The notes: generated by a model from the letters alone, not told the origin. Shown: positions 20,301 to 29,055, numbered from the stretch's first letter. The stretch is DNA of 64,000 nucleotides from Planctomycetaceae bacterium (GCA_021732845.1 JAKFUF010000147.1:1-64000), one strand, 5' to 3'. Numbers and translations: made by a program.

Positions 20301-21827
20301 GATTCCGCCGAATTCCTCTCCAAGTTGAGCGAAAAGGAGCAGTTGAAGCCGAATTATTTCCGCGCGGGGGAAACGATCACTGCCTTGAAGGGGACTGGCT
20401 ATCGCTTTCCCTCCGACGCGCAATGGGAGTTCGCCTGTCGGGCCGGCACTTCGTCCCGATTTTCCTTCGGCGACCGGGAAGACGAGTTGTTCAAGAGCGA
20501 ATGGGTCTCAGGGAATTCCGATGCGCGAACTCACCCGGTGGGGGAACTGCAGGACAACCCGTTTGGCCTGTTCGACATCCATGGCAACGTCGCGGAATAT
20601 GTGGGTGACGGGTGGGATGCAAATTACTTCCAGCAATTCGCAACGACGCCGGCTGTGGACCCCGCAGGTCCGGACGCAAGTCAAAGACTCTGGCGCGGCG
20701 GTGATTGGCACTATTCGGCAGCCTTTTGCATCGTGCCCAGCCGCTACAGCGGGAACGCCTCACAGGGCGGCCCCATGTTGGGTATTCGCGCGGCATTGAC
20801 AATCGAGGGCGTCCGGGAACTATTGAAGCAAACGCCAGAAACCACGGCTGGCTGGCACGGCTGGCCCGCCGATGCCGTGCCCCCCGCCATCGCGCCGTTC
20901 GATGCCGCTCAAGCGCTCAAGCATCAGGAGGCCTGGGCCGCATACCTGAAGGTTCCGGTCGAATTCACGAACAGCATCGGCATGAAGTTCCGGCTGATCC
21001 CGCCCGGCGAGTTCATGATGGGCAGCACGCCAGAAGAGATTGAAGCCGTCTTGAAGCTCGCCGCTGAGGACAAGAATTGGCAGGAGTGGATCAAGAGCGA
21101 AGGCCCACGGCACAAGGTGGTGCTGACGCAGGCGGTTTACCTGAGCGTGTCCGAGGTGACGCAAGAGGAATGGGAGGCGGTGATGAAAACCAACCCGTCG
21201 CACTTCGCGGCGACGGGGATGGGGAAGGAAGCGGTGGCAAACCTGGAGACAGGGATGCACCCTGTGGAGATGGTGAGCTGGAACGACGCGGCGGAGTATT
21301 GCTCGAAGCTGAGCCAGCAGGAACAGTTGAAGCCGTTTTATTTCCGGGGGGGGGAGACGGTGACGCCATTGGACGGGACGGGCTACCGGCTGCCGACGGA
21401 AGCGGAATGGGAATTCGCCTGCCGGGCGGGCACGGCCTCCAAATACTGGATTGGAGACACAGATGACGACCTGTTGCGTGCCGGGTGGTACGGGGCAAAT
21501 TCGGGGGCCCGCACCCATGCGGTGGGTGAGTTGAAGGCGAATCCATTTGGACTGCATGACATTCACGGGAATGTGTACGAGTGGGTGCAGGACTGGTACG
21601 ACCCCGCGTATTACGGACAGGTGGCGGGAAAAAATACGGTGGACCCTTCTGGCCCGTTTTCTCTGGGCTCGTACCGGATGGGCCGTGGCGGCGGCTGGGG
21701 CGTCGACGCGGCGTATTGCCGGCCGGCGGCCCGCCGCTCGTACGGTCCGACGTACCGCACGAACGACATTGGCTTCCGCCTGGCCTTGAGTCCGTCTGGT
21801 CAGACCACGGAGCGCCCAGACCGGTGA
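17379..21827 (+). CDS. serine/threonine protein kinase with three FGE-sulfatase domains
   Basis: A 1482-residue membrane protein. Its cytoplasmic Hanks-type kinase has the glycine loop GEGGMG at 70-75, Lys92, HRDIKPSN at 184-191, DLG at 204 in place of DFG, and GTPDYMAPEQ. A Ser/Pro-rich linker leads to one transmembrane helix (about 437-456). Three formylglycine-generating-enzyme-like domains follow, beginning near residues 505, 840 and 1172, and each opens with PFDAA(T/Q)ALKHQEAWAAYL. Domains 1 and 3 are far more alike than either is to domain 2. Each keeps one late cysteine (LACRAAIR, AFCIVPSR, AYCRPAAR) but lacks the second FGE catalytic cysteine five residues earlier, so they are probably ligand-binding rather than oxidising. 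The sensed signal is unknown. Confidence 0.92.
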   Translation: MSNADLPKNSPEAASPLTGNSTIGGRPVEQPTADQLAMTGHHPRTADSILPVDYLPGTVFGSYQLQEKLGEGGMGAVFKATHLKLKKVMALKILPVEKLRGPESVARFEREMEAVGRVEHPNIVQAYDAGEVNGIHFISMNYIEGSDLSQLVRKKGTLSVTSASKAVRSAALGLAAAHNAGLVHRDIKPSNLLADKQGKIHILDLGLALLGDAQSANRTELTAAGTCFGTPDYMAPEQWDDSHSVDARSDLYALGCTLHFLLVGRAPYETDDFKTMIGKMRAHLDRPIPDLKAARPTLPEGLVAIYTRLMAKRPEDRIQTANELADALEPYTKKSKSTDDLPDLGERSGASHRSGGSAGGSGISAGAARPIKGDSIFNDGEQSYNQTVSLSRSDLLPDPLSTAPATQQISITLTPTSASRATTNPSVPRKPFPKPWLLAGAAVFVLLMLAGIIIKITQKDGSVTEIPVPKGAKVEVTTTKKRKIASNAANKTIENQKSKIENAVAPFDAATALKHQEAWAAYLKVPVEYTNSIGIKFRLIPPGEFLMGSTPEEIDAALKEAWDDKNAQEWIKAEGPRHKVVLTQAIYLSVYEVTQKEWGHVMKTNPSHFSPMGMGKEAVATLETAQHPVEMVSWQEAAEYCSKLSQQEQLKPFYFRAGETVTPLDGTGYRLPTEAEWEFACRAGTTSKYWIGDTDDDLLRAGWYGTNSGGRTHAVGELNANPFGLFDVHGNVYEWVQDTYDPAYYGQFAEKIAVDPAGPISQGTDWVLRGGNWHFGALACRAAIRHRRPGDHDYNLGFRLALTVDAVKQLQKPESKPATVASSTTGWHGWPADAPPPAIAPFDAAQALKHQEAWAAYLKVPVEYTNSIGMKFRLIPPGEFMMGATKDEIEYMIKGLINPADPWQEVARSAGPLHKVILTHPYYLGRHEVTQSQFANVMGRNPSRFAAKGADPELAAKVVALDTANHPVEWVTWNDSAEFLSKLSEKEQLKPNYFRAGETITALKGTGYRFPSDAQWEFACRAGTSSRFSFGDREDELFKSEWVSGNSDARTHPVGELQDNPFGLFDIHGNVAEYVGDGWDANYFQQFATTPAVDPAGPDASQRLWRGGDWHYSAAFCIVPSRYSGNASQGGPMLGIRAALTIEGVRELLKQTPETTAGWHGWPADAVPPAIAPFDAAQALKHQEAWAAYLKVPVEFTNSIGMKFRLIPPGEFMMGSTPEEIEAVLKLAAEDKNWQEWIKSEGPRHKVVLTQAVYLSVSEVTQEEWEAVMKTNPSHFAATGMGKEAVANLETGMHPVEMVSWNDAAEYCSKLSQQEQLKPFYFRGGETVTPLDGTGYRLPTEAEWEFACRAGTASKYWIGDTDDDLLRAGWYGANSGARTHAVGELKANPFGLHDIHGNVYEWVQDWYDPAYYGQVAGKNTVDPSGPFSLGSYRMGRGGGWGVDAAYCRPAARRSYGPTYRTNDIGFRLALSPSGQTTERPDR
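18853..18884 (+). repeat. repeat unit inside the kinase coding sequence
   Basis: The run AATCAAAAATCGAAAATCG and its flanks, in frame, encode TIENQKSKIEN between the transmembrane helix and the first FGE domain. The same A-rich unit lies in non-coding DNA at 14488-14526. The composition is strikingly A-rich against the GC-rich kinase gene. Confidence 0.65.
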
Positions 21828-21972
21828 GCGGAGCCTGGCACGGAGGCCCGGAGGGAGGTGGCGGAGCCCCGACCGGAGGAGCCGCAGTGGCTGGCGGAGC
21901 GGTGCAGGGTTTAGTTGCAGATCGCGACAAGCGCAGCGCGGCGCTCGCGTGGAAATAGCGATCGTGATGAAC

Positions 21973-22110
21973 GCACCCCGGCAGGGGTGCCAGCACTTTT
22001 CCTCACACGCTGCTGCGATCCCTCCGGGATCGGATCTCCGCTCGGTCCACCACCGGGGGTGTCGCTTCGCTCAACCCCCGGCTAATAAGGGCTTTCATCC
22101 CTCCGGGATG
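21973..22110. repeat. array of four short hairpins
   Basis: Consecutive palindromes fill the gap after the kinase gene: GCACCCCGGCAGGGGTGC (21973-21990), GATCCCTCCGGGATC (22017-22031), CCGGGGGT paired with ACCCCCGG (22053-22081), and CATCCCTCCGGGATG (22096-22110). Bases from 22163 on (ATTATTCTTTCTCCGATCC followed by TAA at 22180) resemble the right end of the TAA-flanked elements, but no left end was found. The array may terminate kinase transcription. Confidence 0.6.
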
Positions 22111-22318
22111 ATCTCTTGGCATCGTCGCCTGCGAAAGTGATCCGTTGTAAAAAAGCGACAATTATTCTTTCTCCGATCCTAAGGCCCTCCGGCTCATGGA
22201 ATCGTTCACATTGGCTTACCATCCCTGTTACCGTTTCTGCGATCCTCCGTTCATTGGCAGTTAAGAACACCAGGGGTGTCCGGTTAAGTGTCTCAGTGAC
22301 TTCAATCGACGATACTCC

Positions 22319-23203
22319 TTGTCACAATTTCCAATTTCCAAAATTGGCCATGCCGTGCCTGCCTGGGTCTTCGTACTGCCCGTGTCCGCCTTATGGGCGC
22401 TGGCGCACTGGCCACCCTGGCTGGTGATGACCTGCATCGCGCTGTCGCTGCTGGTGATTTTGAAGGCGACCGTTCTGGCTGATTTTCAGAAAGCAGCACA
22501 TCGCAGGGTCAGCTTTTTCGAAGTCTTGACTTGGTATCTCGCCTGGCCCGGACTGAACGCCCGCGACTTCTTCTCCAAGTCACCGTTGCTCGGGACACAG
22601 GTGTCAGCGGGGGAATGGATGCAGGCCGTCGGCAAGACAGGCGTGGGCTTGGCCTTGTTGCTGCTCGTGGCTCCGCTCGTTGCGCGCCACTCTCCCCTCG
22701 CAGGCGGATGGGTGGCGATGGTCGGAATCGTGATGCTGCTGCATTTTGGCGGTTTTCACCTGCTGGCCCTGGGCTGGCGCTGTGCCGGCCGCGCGGTGCA
22801 GCCGATCATGCATGCCCCATTGCTCGCCACCTCTGTTGGCGATTTTTGGAGCAACCGGTGGAACCTGGCGTTTCGGGATTTTGCCAACGCATTCGTGTTG
22901 CGGCCGCTGGCCCGGCGGTCGAATGCCCGCTGGGCGATGTGGGGCTGTTTCGTCTTCTCGGGACTGGTCCACGAACTGGCCATCTCCGTTCCTGCCCGCG
23001 GAGGCTATGGACTGCCAACAGCTTATTTTCTGCTGCAGGCCTGGGGCGCGTCGTTCGAACGATCTGCGTTCGACAAACGCACCGGGATCCCTGGCAGGCT
23101 GTTCACCATCGCGATTGTTGGGCCACCGGCCTTCTTTCTGTTCCATCCCCCGTTCGTCTTGAACGTGATCCTGCCACTCGTGGCAATGGGAACTCCATCA
23201 TGA
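22319..23203 (+). CDS. membrane-bound acyltransferase, wax-synthase-like MBOAT
   Basis: A protein of about 294 residues with seven or eight hydrophobic segments. The segment FWSNRWNLAFRDFANAFVLRPL matches the wax-ester-synthase-like MBOAT signature (FW..RWN), and GLVHEL carries the histidine conserved in MBOAT acyltransferases. The family transfers acyl groups to alcohol-type acceptors in the membrane. The listed start is a TTG; a GTG at 22355 (VPAWVFVLPV) would drop 12 residues of unclear origin. Its TGA overlaps the ATG of the next gene, so the two are translationally coupled. Confidence 0.8.
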   Translation: MSQFPISKIGHAVPAWVFVLPVSALWALAHWPPWLVMTCIALSLLVILKATVLADFQKAAHRRVSFFEVLTWYLAWPGLNARDFFSKSPLLGTQVSAGEWMQAVGKTGVGLALLLLVAPLVARHSPLAGGWVAMVGIVMLLHFGGFHLLALGWRCAGRAVQPIMHAPLLATSVGDFWSNRWNLAFRDFANAFVLRPLARRSNARWAMWGCFVFSGLVHELAISVPARGGYGLPTAYFLLQAWGASFERSAFDKRTGIPGRLFTIAIVGPPAFFLFHPPFVLNVILPLVAMGTPS

Positions 23204-23607
23204 CTCTCGTCGCAAACCTGATTTTTGTGGGTGGCATCCTGCATCTGGGAACCCTGCTGGGAAGCGCCCAGGTGCCCCGCGAACTCCGCTTTCGCGAAGA
23301 ACTGCCGAAACTGGCCCCTTTGCTTCAGCACTGGATCCTCGTTGCCGGCGGTTACGTCGTGCTGGATCTCGTCGCCTTCGGCCTGATCTCGATCTGTTGT
23401 GCCAAGGAACTCGCCTCTGGAACGCCACTGGCCCGCGCGTTCTGTGGATTCGTTGCCCTCTTCTGGCTGATCCGGCTGCTGATCGCGATATTTCTGTTCG
23501 ACGCCCGCCCTTACCTCCGCAACTGGTTCTTGCGGCTGGGATACCATGGCCTGACCATGGTTTTCACGTACCATACGCTGGTCTACGGAGCAGCGGCACT
23601 GTTGTAG
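23200..23607 (+). CDS. small integral membrane protein coupled to the acyltransferase
   Basis: A 135-residue protein with four hydrophobic helices (LVANLIFVGGILHLG, WILVAGGYVVLDLVAFGLI, AFCGFVALFWLIRLLIAIFLF, LTMVFTYHTLVYGAAALL). Its ATG overlaps the acyltransferase stop as ATGA. No domain was recognised. The tight coupling suggests a subunit or accessory of the acyltransferase. It converges on the sialidase-like gene, 35 bases away. Confidence 0.78.
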   Translation: MTLVANLIFVGGILHLGTLLGSAQVPRELRFREELPKLAPLLQHWILVAGGYVVLDLVAFGLISICCAKELASGTPLARAFCGFVALFWLIRLLIAIFLFDARPYLRNWFLRLGYHGLTMVFTYHTLVYGAAALL

Positions 23608-23642
23608 ATGTCGTGCAACAGGCCACTCGGCACGCGCCGTGT

Positions 23643-24920
23643 TCACTTCACCTGAAAATTCGGCTTCGACCATTGAACGCGGCCGAGCCACGTGGTGCCG
23701 TCGGCTCCCTTGGGGTGCGGGCTTCCGGTAAGGATGTATTCCGAGTCGGTGACCCAGGATTCGTCCGTCGAGATCGCGGCTGCGCCGAAATTGCCGAGCA
23801 TCACCCCGCGTTCGGGCAGCAGAGTGCGTTCGGTTTTGCGGATCACCTGGAGTTTTTCCGGGTCGACCTGAGCCACGAAGATCGGGGCACGGTTTCGGGC
23901 AATGTGGTCGTTGTTCGCCCCGCGCCGGGTGTAGCAGAGAAACAATCCGTCGGCGTGCACCAGCCAATGCGCCTGCGTGTTGTAGCTCCCCAAGTCCTGG
24001 CCGTCGTCGAAGGTCCACTTCTTGACCGGCTGGTATTGCAGGCCGTCGGTGCTGGTGGTGACGTAGGCAGCGGCATCGTTGCGGAGAGTCAAATAGAACT
24101 TTCCTTGGAACCGAACCAACGATGGTTCGGCGAATCCCCGGCCTCCCGGGGTGGCCAGCTCAGTGCCGTGCTTGAGGTACTTCATGTCCTGTCCGTCAAA
24201 CGAACAATGCAACACAGTGGCGGTGTAGTCGCTGCCCGCCTGACCCTTGAAATACATGGGAATCAGCAGCGAGCCGTCGTCGTTCACCAGCCATTGCACG
24301 CAGCCCGGAGCGACGAGGAAGAACTTCCCCTCGGTCTCTGGCAGTGCCAGCATTTTCCAGGTCGTCCACTTCTGGGTTTTTGGGTCATACGTGGCATAGG
24401 CGCACTCGTGAGACCGTGGCTTGTCCAGAAGCTGCGCCCCTGCCTTGCTGTAGCGCAGCTTGGTGCCAATGGCGACCAGCTCGCCACTCTGGGGATGCCA
24501 GCCGGGAGTGACATCGGCCACGGCCAGCGTTTCGTCATTCTCTCCTTGTTGCCAGGCGAGTTCGGGAATCTCCGTCGGGCGTGTCCACGTCTGGCCGAGA
24601 TCGTTCGTGCGGAGGAAATACAGTCCCGAGTAGTGGTCGTCGGCCGAGAGGTGCTTTTGAATGGTCATCACCACGGCCGGTCGGCCGTCCTTGCCATATC
24701 CCGGCAGCGCGGCCACGCGGGGGTGGAACCAGCAGAACGCCTTGGTCAGCTCCTTGAACACCGGTTCGGCTTTGACTTCGAAGGGCAGCACAACCGGCTC
24801 AGCCGCTTGCGTCGCCCTGCCACCGACGAACAAGGGCATCAAAGCAATCGCGGACAGGATCCGCAGAATCCAAAAGCGGCGACAAGGACACTGATGACGG
24901 CACGGGTGCACAGGACTCAT
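23643..24920 (-). CDS. secreted sialidase-like BNR-repeat protein
   Basis: A 425-residue exported six-bladed propeller of the exo-alpha-sialidase type. An N-terminal hydrophobic export segment (RFWILRILSAIALMPLFVGG) leads to mature sequence after TQAAEP. An Asp-box is visible as LRTNDLGQTWTRP, and the FAEPSLVRFQGKFYLTLRND blade is typical. Planctomycete members are generally annotated as sialidases, but the catalytic Arg triad cannot be confirmed by eye, so the activity may be on other glycans. Confidence 0.82.
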   Translation of the reverse strand: MSPVHPCRHQCPCRRFWILRILSAIALMPLFVGGRATQAAEPVVLPFEVKAEPVFKELTKAFCWFHPRVAALPGYGKDGRPAVVMTIQKHLSADDHYSGLYFLRTNDLGQTWTRPTEIPELAWQQGENDETLAVADVTPGWHPQSGELVAIGTKLRYSKAGAQLLDKPRSHECAYATYDPKTQKWTTWKMLALPETEGKFFLVAPGCVQWLVNDDGSLLIPMYFKGQAGSDYTATVLHCSFDGQDMKYLKHGTELATPGGRGFAEPSLVRFQGKFYLTLRNDAAAYVTTSTDGLQYQPVKKWTFDDGQDLGSYNTQAHWLVHADGLFLCYTRRGANNDHIARNRAPIFVAQVDPEKLQVIRKTERTLLPERGVMLGNFGAAAISTDESWVTDSEYILTGSPHPKGADGTTWLGRVQWSKPNFQVK

Positions 24921-25164
24921 TGGCCCAAATCCTCTCAGGACGCCTCTGGGACACGCATCGTTGGTCAGTCGTGGGATCTCCCCGCGACACTTGAATCTTA
25001 ACGGATTCTGTCGACGCGCAAACCAGTCGACGAGAACTTGGCAAATCTTGCGACCGGAACAGGACGCATTCCAGCAGTCCTCAGTACGCTTTGGGCACCT
25101 CCCCGTGAAGGCGGCCGCTCCCTACAATTGCGGAGAGGCGAGGCGAACAGGTTTGGGGAACGGA

Positions 25165-26649
25165 ATGAGCACATTGACAGCGGCCGATGCGGACCGGAAC
25201 ACCGTGGGGTGGAATTTCGACAACACCTATGCGCGGCTGCCGGAGGTGTTTTTTGTTCCGGCCATTCCCGCCACGCTCAAGGAGCCACGGGTTTCGATTC
25301 TGAACCATCGGCTGGCGCGGGAACTCGGTCTGAATTTTGACGCACTTTCGCCGCAGGCCGCGGCGGAACTGTTCGCTGGCCAGAAGTTGTCGGAGCCGTT
25401 CCAGCCGATCGCCCAAGCGTACGCCGGGCACCAATACGGTCACTTCACGATGCTCGGTGACGGCCGGGCCATCTTGCTGGGCGAGCATCGCACACCCTCC
25501 GGCCGGTTGGTCGACATCCAATTGAAGGGGGCCGGGCGGACGCGGTTTTCTCGCGGAGGCGACGGGCGGGCGGCGCTGGGACCGATGCTGCGCGAGTACA
25601 TCATCAGCGAGGCGATGGCCGGACTGGGCATCCCCACGACGCGGAGCCTCGCCGTCGTCACCACCGGCGAACCAGTATTCCGCACATCGGCCCTGCGCGG
25701 GGCGATCCTCACCCGGGTGGCCGCGAGCCACATCCGCGTTGGCACATTCGCCTATCTGGGGGCGCGGCAGGATGAAGAGAACCTGCGGGTGCTGGCCGAC
25801 TATACGATCGAACGCCACTATCCCGAGCTGGCCGACATCTCGCAGAAGTATCTGGAGTTCTTGCGGGCGGTGATCGACCGCCAGGCGGCGCTTATTGCCC
25901 AGTGGCAGCAGGTGGGGTTCATTCATGGCGTGATGAACACCGACAACATGGCCATTTCCGGCGAGACGATCGACTATGGCCCCTGTGCGTTCATGAACGC
26001 CTATCATCCGGGCACGGTGTTCAGTTCGATTGATCAGCATGGGCGCTATGCCTATGGCAATCAGCCGGCGATCGCGCAGTGGAACCTGGCCCGCTTTGCG
26101 GAAGCCCTGCTGCCGCTGCTTGACCGCGATGAGAAACAGGCGATCGACCTGGCCACGGGTGTTCTGCATGAGTTTCCGACGATGTTCGAGGAGTATTGGC
26201 TGAACGGCATGCGGAAAAAGCTGGGGCTCGAAACGAGTGAGCCCGGCGACATGAAGATTGTTCAATCACTCCTCGACTGGATGGAACAGGCGCAGGCCGA
26301 TTTCAATGGCACGTTCCGGGATCTCTCGCTCGACGAACTGCCAGATCGCGACCTGTATCGCACGCAGAGTTTTCAAGCGTGGTATGCACAATGGCAGCAG
26401 CGCTTCGCCCACAACGCCCGATCCGCGGTCTCCGCCCGCGGCGCAATGCGAGCAGTCAATCCCGCCATCATTCCACGAAACCATCTCGTAGAGGCGGCTT
26501 TAGCCGCCGCGGAACAACATCACGACCTGTCCCCGACGCATCGTCTGCTTGAGGCACTGACAAGGCCGTTTGACGCTCAAACCGAATTGGCGCGGACTCA
26601 AACTCCGCCACCGGCAGACACCAACTATCGGACCTATTGTGGCACCTAA
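25165..26649 (+). CDS. selO: SelO/YdiU protein adenylyltransferase
   Basis: A 494-residue SelO pseudokinase-fold AMPylase, slightly longer than E. coli YdiU. Family blocks include QAYAGHQYGHFTMLGDGRA, LKGAGRTRFSRGGDGRAALG and HGVMNTDNMAISGETIDYGP. The enzyme transfers AMP from ATP to Ser/Thr/Tyr of proteins and is linked to redox stress. Eukaryotic members carry selenocysteine near the C-terminus; here the end reads NYRTYCGT with an ordinary cysteine. The frame is open further upstream, but MSTLTAADADRNTVGWNFDN preceded by TTGGGGAACGG is the start. Confidence 0.95.
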   Translation: MSTLTAADADRNTVGWNFDNTYARLPEVFFVPAIPATLKEPRVSILNHRLARELGLNFDALSPQAAAELFAGQKLSEPFQPIAQAYAGHQYGHFTMLGDGRAILLGEHRTPSGRLVDIQLKGAGRTRFSRGGDGRAALGPMLREYIISEAMAGLGIPTTRSLAVVTTGEPVFRTSALRGAILTRVAASHIRVGTFAYLGARQDEENLRVLADYTIERHYPELADISQKYLEFLRAVIDRQAALIAQWQQVGFIHGVMNTDNMAISGETIDYGPCAFMNAYHPGTVFSSIDQHGRYAYGNQPAIAQWNLARFAEALLPLLDRDEKQAIDLATGVLHEFPTMFEEYWLNGMRKKLGLETSEPGDMKIVQSLLDWMEQAQADFNGTFRDLSLDELPDRDLYRTQSFQAWYAQWQQRFAHNARSAVSARGAMRAVNPAIIPRNHLVEAALAAAEQHHDLSPTHRLLEALTRPFDAQTELARTQTPPPADTNYRTYCGT

Positions 26650-26853
26650 TCGCACAGGGATCGTGCACGGGTGGTGAGTTTTTGACCGCCACGGTCATCG
26701 GCTGTCCACGGTTCCATCAGCGCCCAGCCCCCCGAAATCATTGGCCAGCGCGGATTCGACCTTCACGGCGGACAGGAAGTGTGAGGCGTCCAACGGCCCT
26801 CGATTTGCTCTAACAAGTGTCGTGCGCACACCCAATCACATCAAGGGATCATC

Positions 26854-27963
26854 ATGATTAGTCGTCGTGAAGCGTTGCTGACCTGCGCCAGCCTGCTGGC
26901 CTGTTCCGCGTCCGTCTCGCTGCCCGTCTTCGCCGCCGAGGAGCAGGGCATCGAACCCGCGCGGATCAAGGCGGCACGGGACAAGGCGATCGCTTTTCTG
27001 CGGGTGTCACAATCCGAAAAAGGTGGCTGGACGGTTCAGGCCGGGCCCGGCGTCTCCGGCCTGGTCACCGCCGGTCTGCTGCAAAGCGGGGTTGGCCCCG
27101 ATGACCCGATGATGCAAAAGGCGCTGAAATTCCTCACCTCGTTCGTGCAACCGGATGGAGGGCTGTACGAACCCAGGAATCAGATTGGCAACTATGAAAC
27201 GAGCATCGTCATCCTGGCACTCAAAGAGGCCAATGCCGACAAGCGCTACGACGAGACGATCACAAATGCCGTGGCCTACGTCAAAAAGATCCAGTTTGAC
27301 GGCTCCGAAGGTGTCAAGAAGGAAGACGTGAAATTCGGCGGTGCCGGATATGGCCGCAGTGGCGACCGTCCCGACCTCTCCAACACGGCGTTCCTGCTGG
27401 ATGCCCTCAAGGCCGCCGGCGTCGACAAAGACGACGAGGCGATGAAGAATTCGATTGTCTTCGTGTCCCGCTGCCAGAACCTGGAAACCGAACACAACAC
27501 CACGGAGATGGCGTCGAAGTTCAATGACGGCGGATTTTACTACACGCCGATCGTCAACAAGGACATGGCGGGCAAGGGCCTGAAGTCCTACGGAAGCATG
27601 ACCTATGCCGGCCTGAAAAGCATGATTTATGCTGGGCTTTCCAAGGAAGACCCGCGCGTCAAAGCCGCTTTCGGCTGGATTCAAAAGAACTACAGCGTGG
27701 ACGAAAATCCCGGCCAGGGACAGAGCGGTCTGTACTACTATTTCCAGACATTCGGCAAGACGCTACATGTGCTCGGCGAGTCGACGCTCATTGATGCCAA
27801 CGGAGTCAAGCATGACTGGCGCAAGGATCTGGGCGAGAAGCTCATTTCCCTGCAGAAGGAAAATGGAAGCTGGGTCAACAGCAATCCGCAGTTCTTCGAA
27901 GGCGACCCCAGCCTGGCGACCGGATTTGCCCTGCTGGCCCTGAAGTACTGCGACATGCCATAG
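26854..27963 (+). CDS. exported prenyltransferase/squalene-oxidase-repeat protein
   Basis: A 369-residue protein with a twin-arginine-like signal (MISRREALLTCASLLA). The mature part consists of alpha/alpha-barrel repeats of the squalene cyclase/prenyltransferase type: FLRVSQSEKGGW, FLTSFVQPDGGLYE, YVKKIQFD, FVSRCQN, WIQKNYSVDENPG and LISLQKENGSWVN. No DxDD catalytic motif of true cyclases is apparent. Being exported, it is unlikely to be the hopanoid cyclase itself; such proteins are common and uncharacterised in planctomycetes. Confidence 0.85.
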   Translation: MISRREALLTCASLLACSASVSLPVFAAEEQGIEPARIKAARDKAIAFLRVSQSEKGGWTVQAGPGVSGLVTAGLLQSGVGPDDPMMQKALKFLTSFVQPDGGLYEPRNQIGNYETSIVILALKEANADKRYDETITNAVAYVKKIQFDGSEGVKKEDVKFGGAGYGRSGDRPDLSNTAFLLDALKAAGVDKDDEAMKNSIVFVSRCQNLETEHNTTEMASKFNDGGFYYTPIVNKDMAGKGLKSYGSMTYAGLKSMIYAGLSKEDPRVKAAFGWIQKNYSVDENPGQGQSGLYYYFQTFGKTLHVLGESTLIDANGVKHDWRKDLGEKLISLQKENGSWVNSNPQFFEGDPSLATGFALLALKYCDMP

Positions 27964-27998
27964 CAAGTCTTGCGGTGCTGACGCGCCAGGTTTGGAAG

Positions 27999-28121
27999 AT
28001 TTCAAATCTCAGATTTCAAATTTCACAGTTGCTGCTGAAGGACCGAAGTCCTTATCCATTGGCATGCGAGGATGCGATCGCGAATCGCATACTGTGAAAT
28101 TTGAGCTTTAAATCTGAGATT
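27999..28121. repeat. CAAATTT-type palindromic element, solo copy
   Basis: Left arm 27999-28029 and right arm 28091-28121 are imperfect inverse copies sharing the CACAGT/ACTGTG inner ends with the other copies. The 61-base centre contains its own GCGATCGCGAATCGC palindrome. It lies between convergent genes, where it could act as a bidirectional terminator. Confidence 0.8.
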
Positions 28122-28180
28122 ATTGTGTCAACAAACTCGGCGATGCCGGCCCGCCGGTCGAAAGGCGGCAGCCAAGCCTA

Positions 28181-28960
28181 CTACCGCGCCGTCCATCCAC
28201 CATCGACAACCAGGGCGCTTCCGGTCATGTAACTTGATGCGTCGCTGGCCAGGAAGATCGCCGGGCCTTGGATCTCTTCCATCCGGCCCCAGCGGCTCAG
28301 AGCCGTGGCTCCAATCACATTCTTCTTGGCGTCTTCGGTGTTGGCGATCGACTCATTCATTGGAGTCAGGAACGGACCGGGGCACAGGGCGTTGACGGTG
28401 ATGTTCCATGGGGCCAACTCCAGCCCCAGCGTCTTGGTCATCAGCAGCACTGCCCCTTTGCTCGCGCTGTAGGGCGAGCGCAGGGCCAGACCGACCAGCC
28501 CCAGTGTGCTGGAGACATTGATGATTCGGCCGGACTTGGCCTGCTTCATGTGGGGCACGACCGCCCGCACGCAGAGCCACACGCCGTTGGTGTTGATGTT
28601 CTGGACCTGCTGAAACTGCTCGAACGTCAGTTCTTCGATTGGCCCACGAATATTGATGCCGGCGTTGTTGATCAGCACGTCGATCTTGCCGAATTCGGAG
28701 ATGGCACGGGCGACCATCGCGTCGACTTCCTGGGGCTCGCTCACATCGGCGGCAATCCCCACCGCCTTGATTCCGTATTCCTTCGCCAGATCTTTCGCCA
28801 CCGCGGCTGCCTCGTCAGCATTGCGGCTGGTGAGCAGCAGGCTGGCACCGGCGGAGGCCAGGGCGGCGGCCATCGCCTCGCCGAGGCCTTTTGAGCCACC
28901 GGTGATAATGGCCACTTTTCCGTGAAGATTAAACTGTTTGATTCCAGGCAGGGCGGGCAT
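28181..28960 (-). CDS. SDR-family oxidoreductase (gluconate 5-dehydrogenase-like)
   Basis: A 259-residue classical short-chain dehydrogenase: ITGGSKGLG (cofactor), INNAGINIRG, catalytic Ser in INVSSTLG, YSASK with Tyr and Lys, and the C-terminal SYMTGSALVVDGGWTAR. The overall pattern resembles gluconate 5-dehydrogenases and 3-oxoacyl-ACP reductases; the substrate is unproven. The frame extends 9 residues further to a TTG, but the ATG is preferred. The C-terminus resembles that of the truncated SDR at the window start. Confidence 0.9.
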   Translation of the reverse strand: MPALPGIKQFNLHGKVAIITGGSKGLGEAMAAALASAGASLLLTSRNADEAAAVAKDLAKEYGIKAVGIAADVSEPQEVDAMVARAISEFGKIDVLINNAGINIRGPIEELTFEQFQQVQNINTNGVWLCVRAVVPHMKQAKSGRIINVSSTLGLVGLALRSPYSASKGAVLLMTKTLGLELAPWNITVNALCPGPFLTPMNESIANTEDAKKNVIGATALSRWGRMEEIQGPAIFLASDASSYMTGSALVVDGGWTAR

Positions 28961-29055
28961 GTGGGCGTCTCTGAAGGTGGGGATCAAGTCTTCGGGAGAG
29001 GCGGGCCGTTCGTGGTTTAGTTGCTGTCAATAACAGCACATGACGTTGGGCGATA

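Noticed and set aside
24961-25164. 68-residue N-terminal extension of the SelO frame
   Set aside because: No ribosome-binding site or family similarity; the ATG at 25165 has a good site and a typical SelO start.
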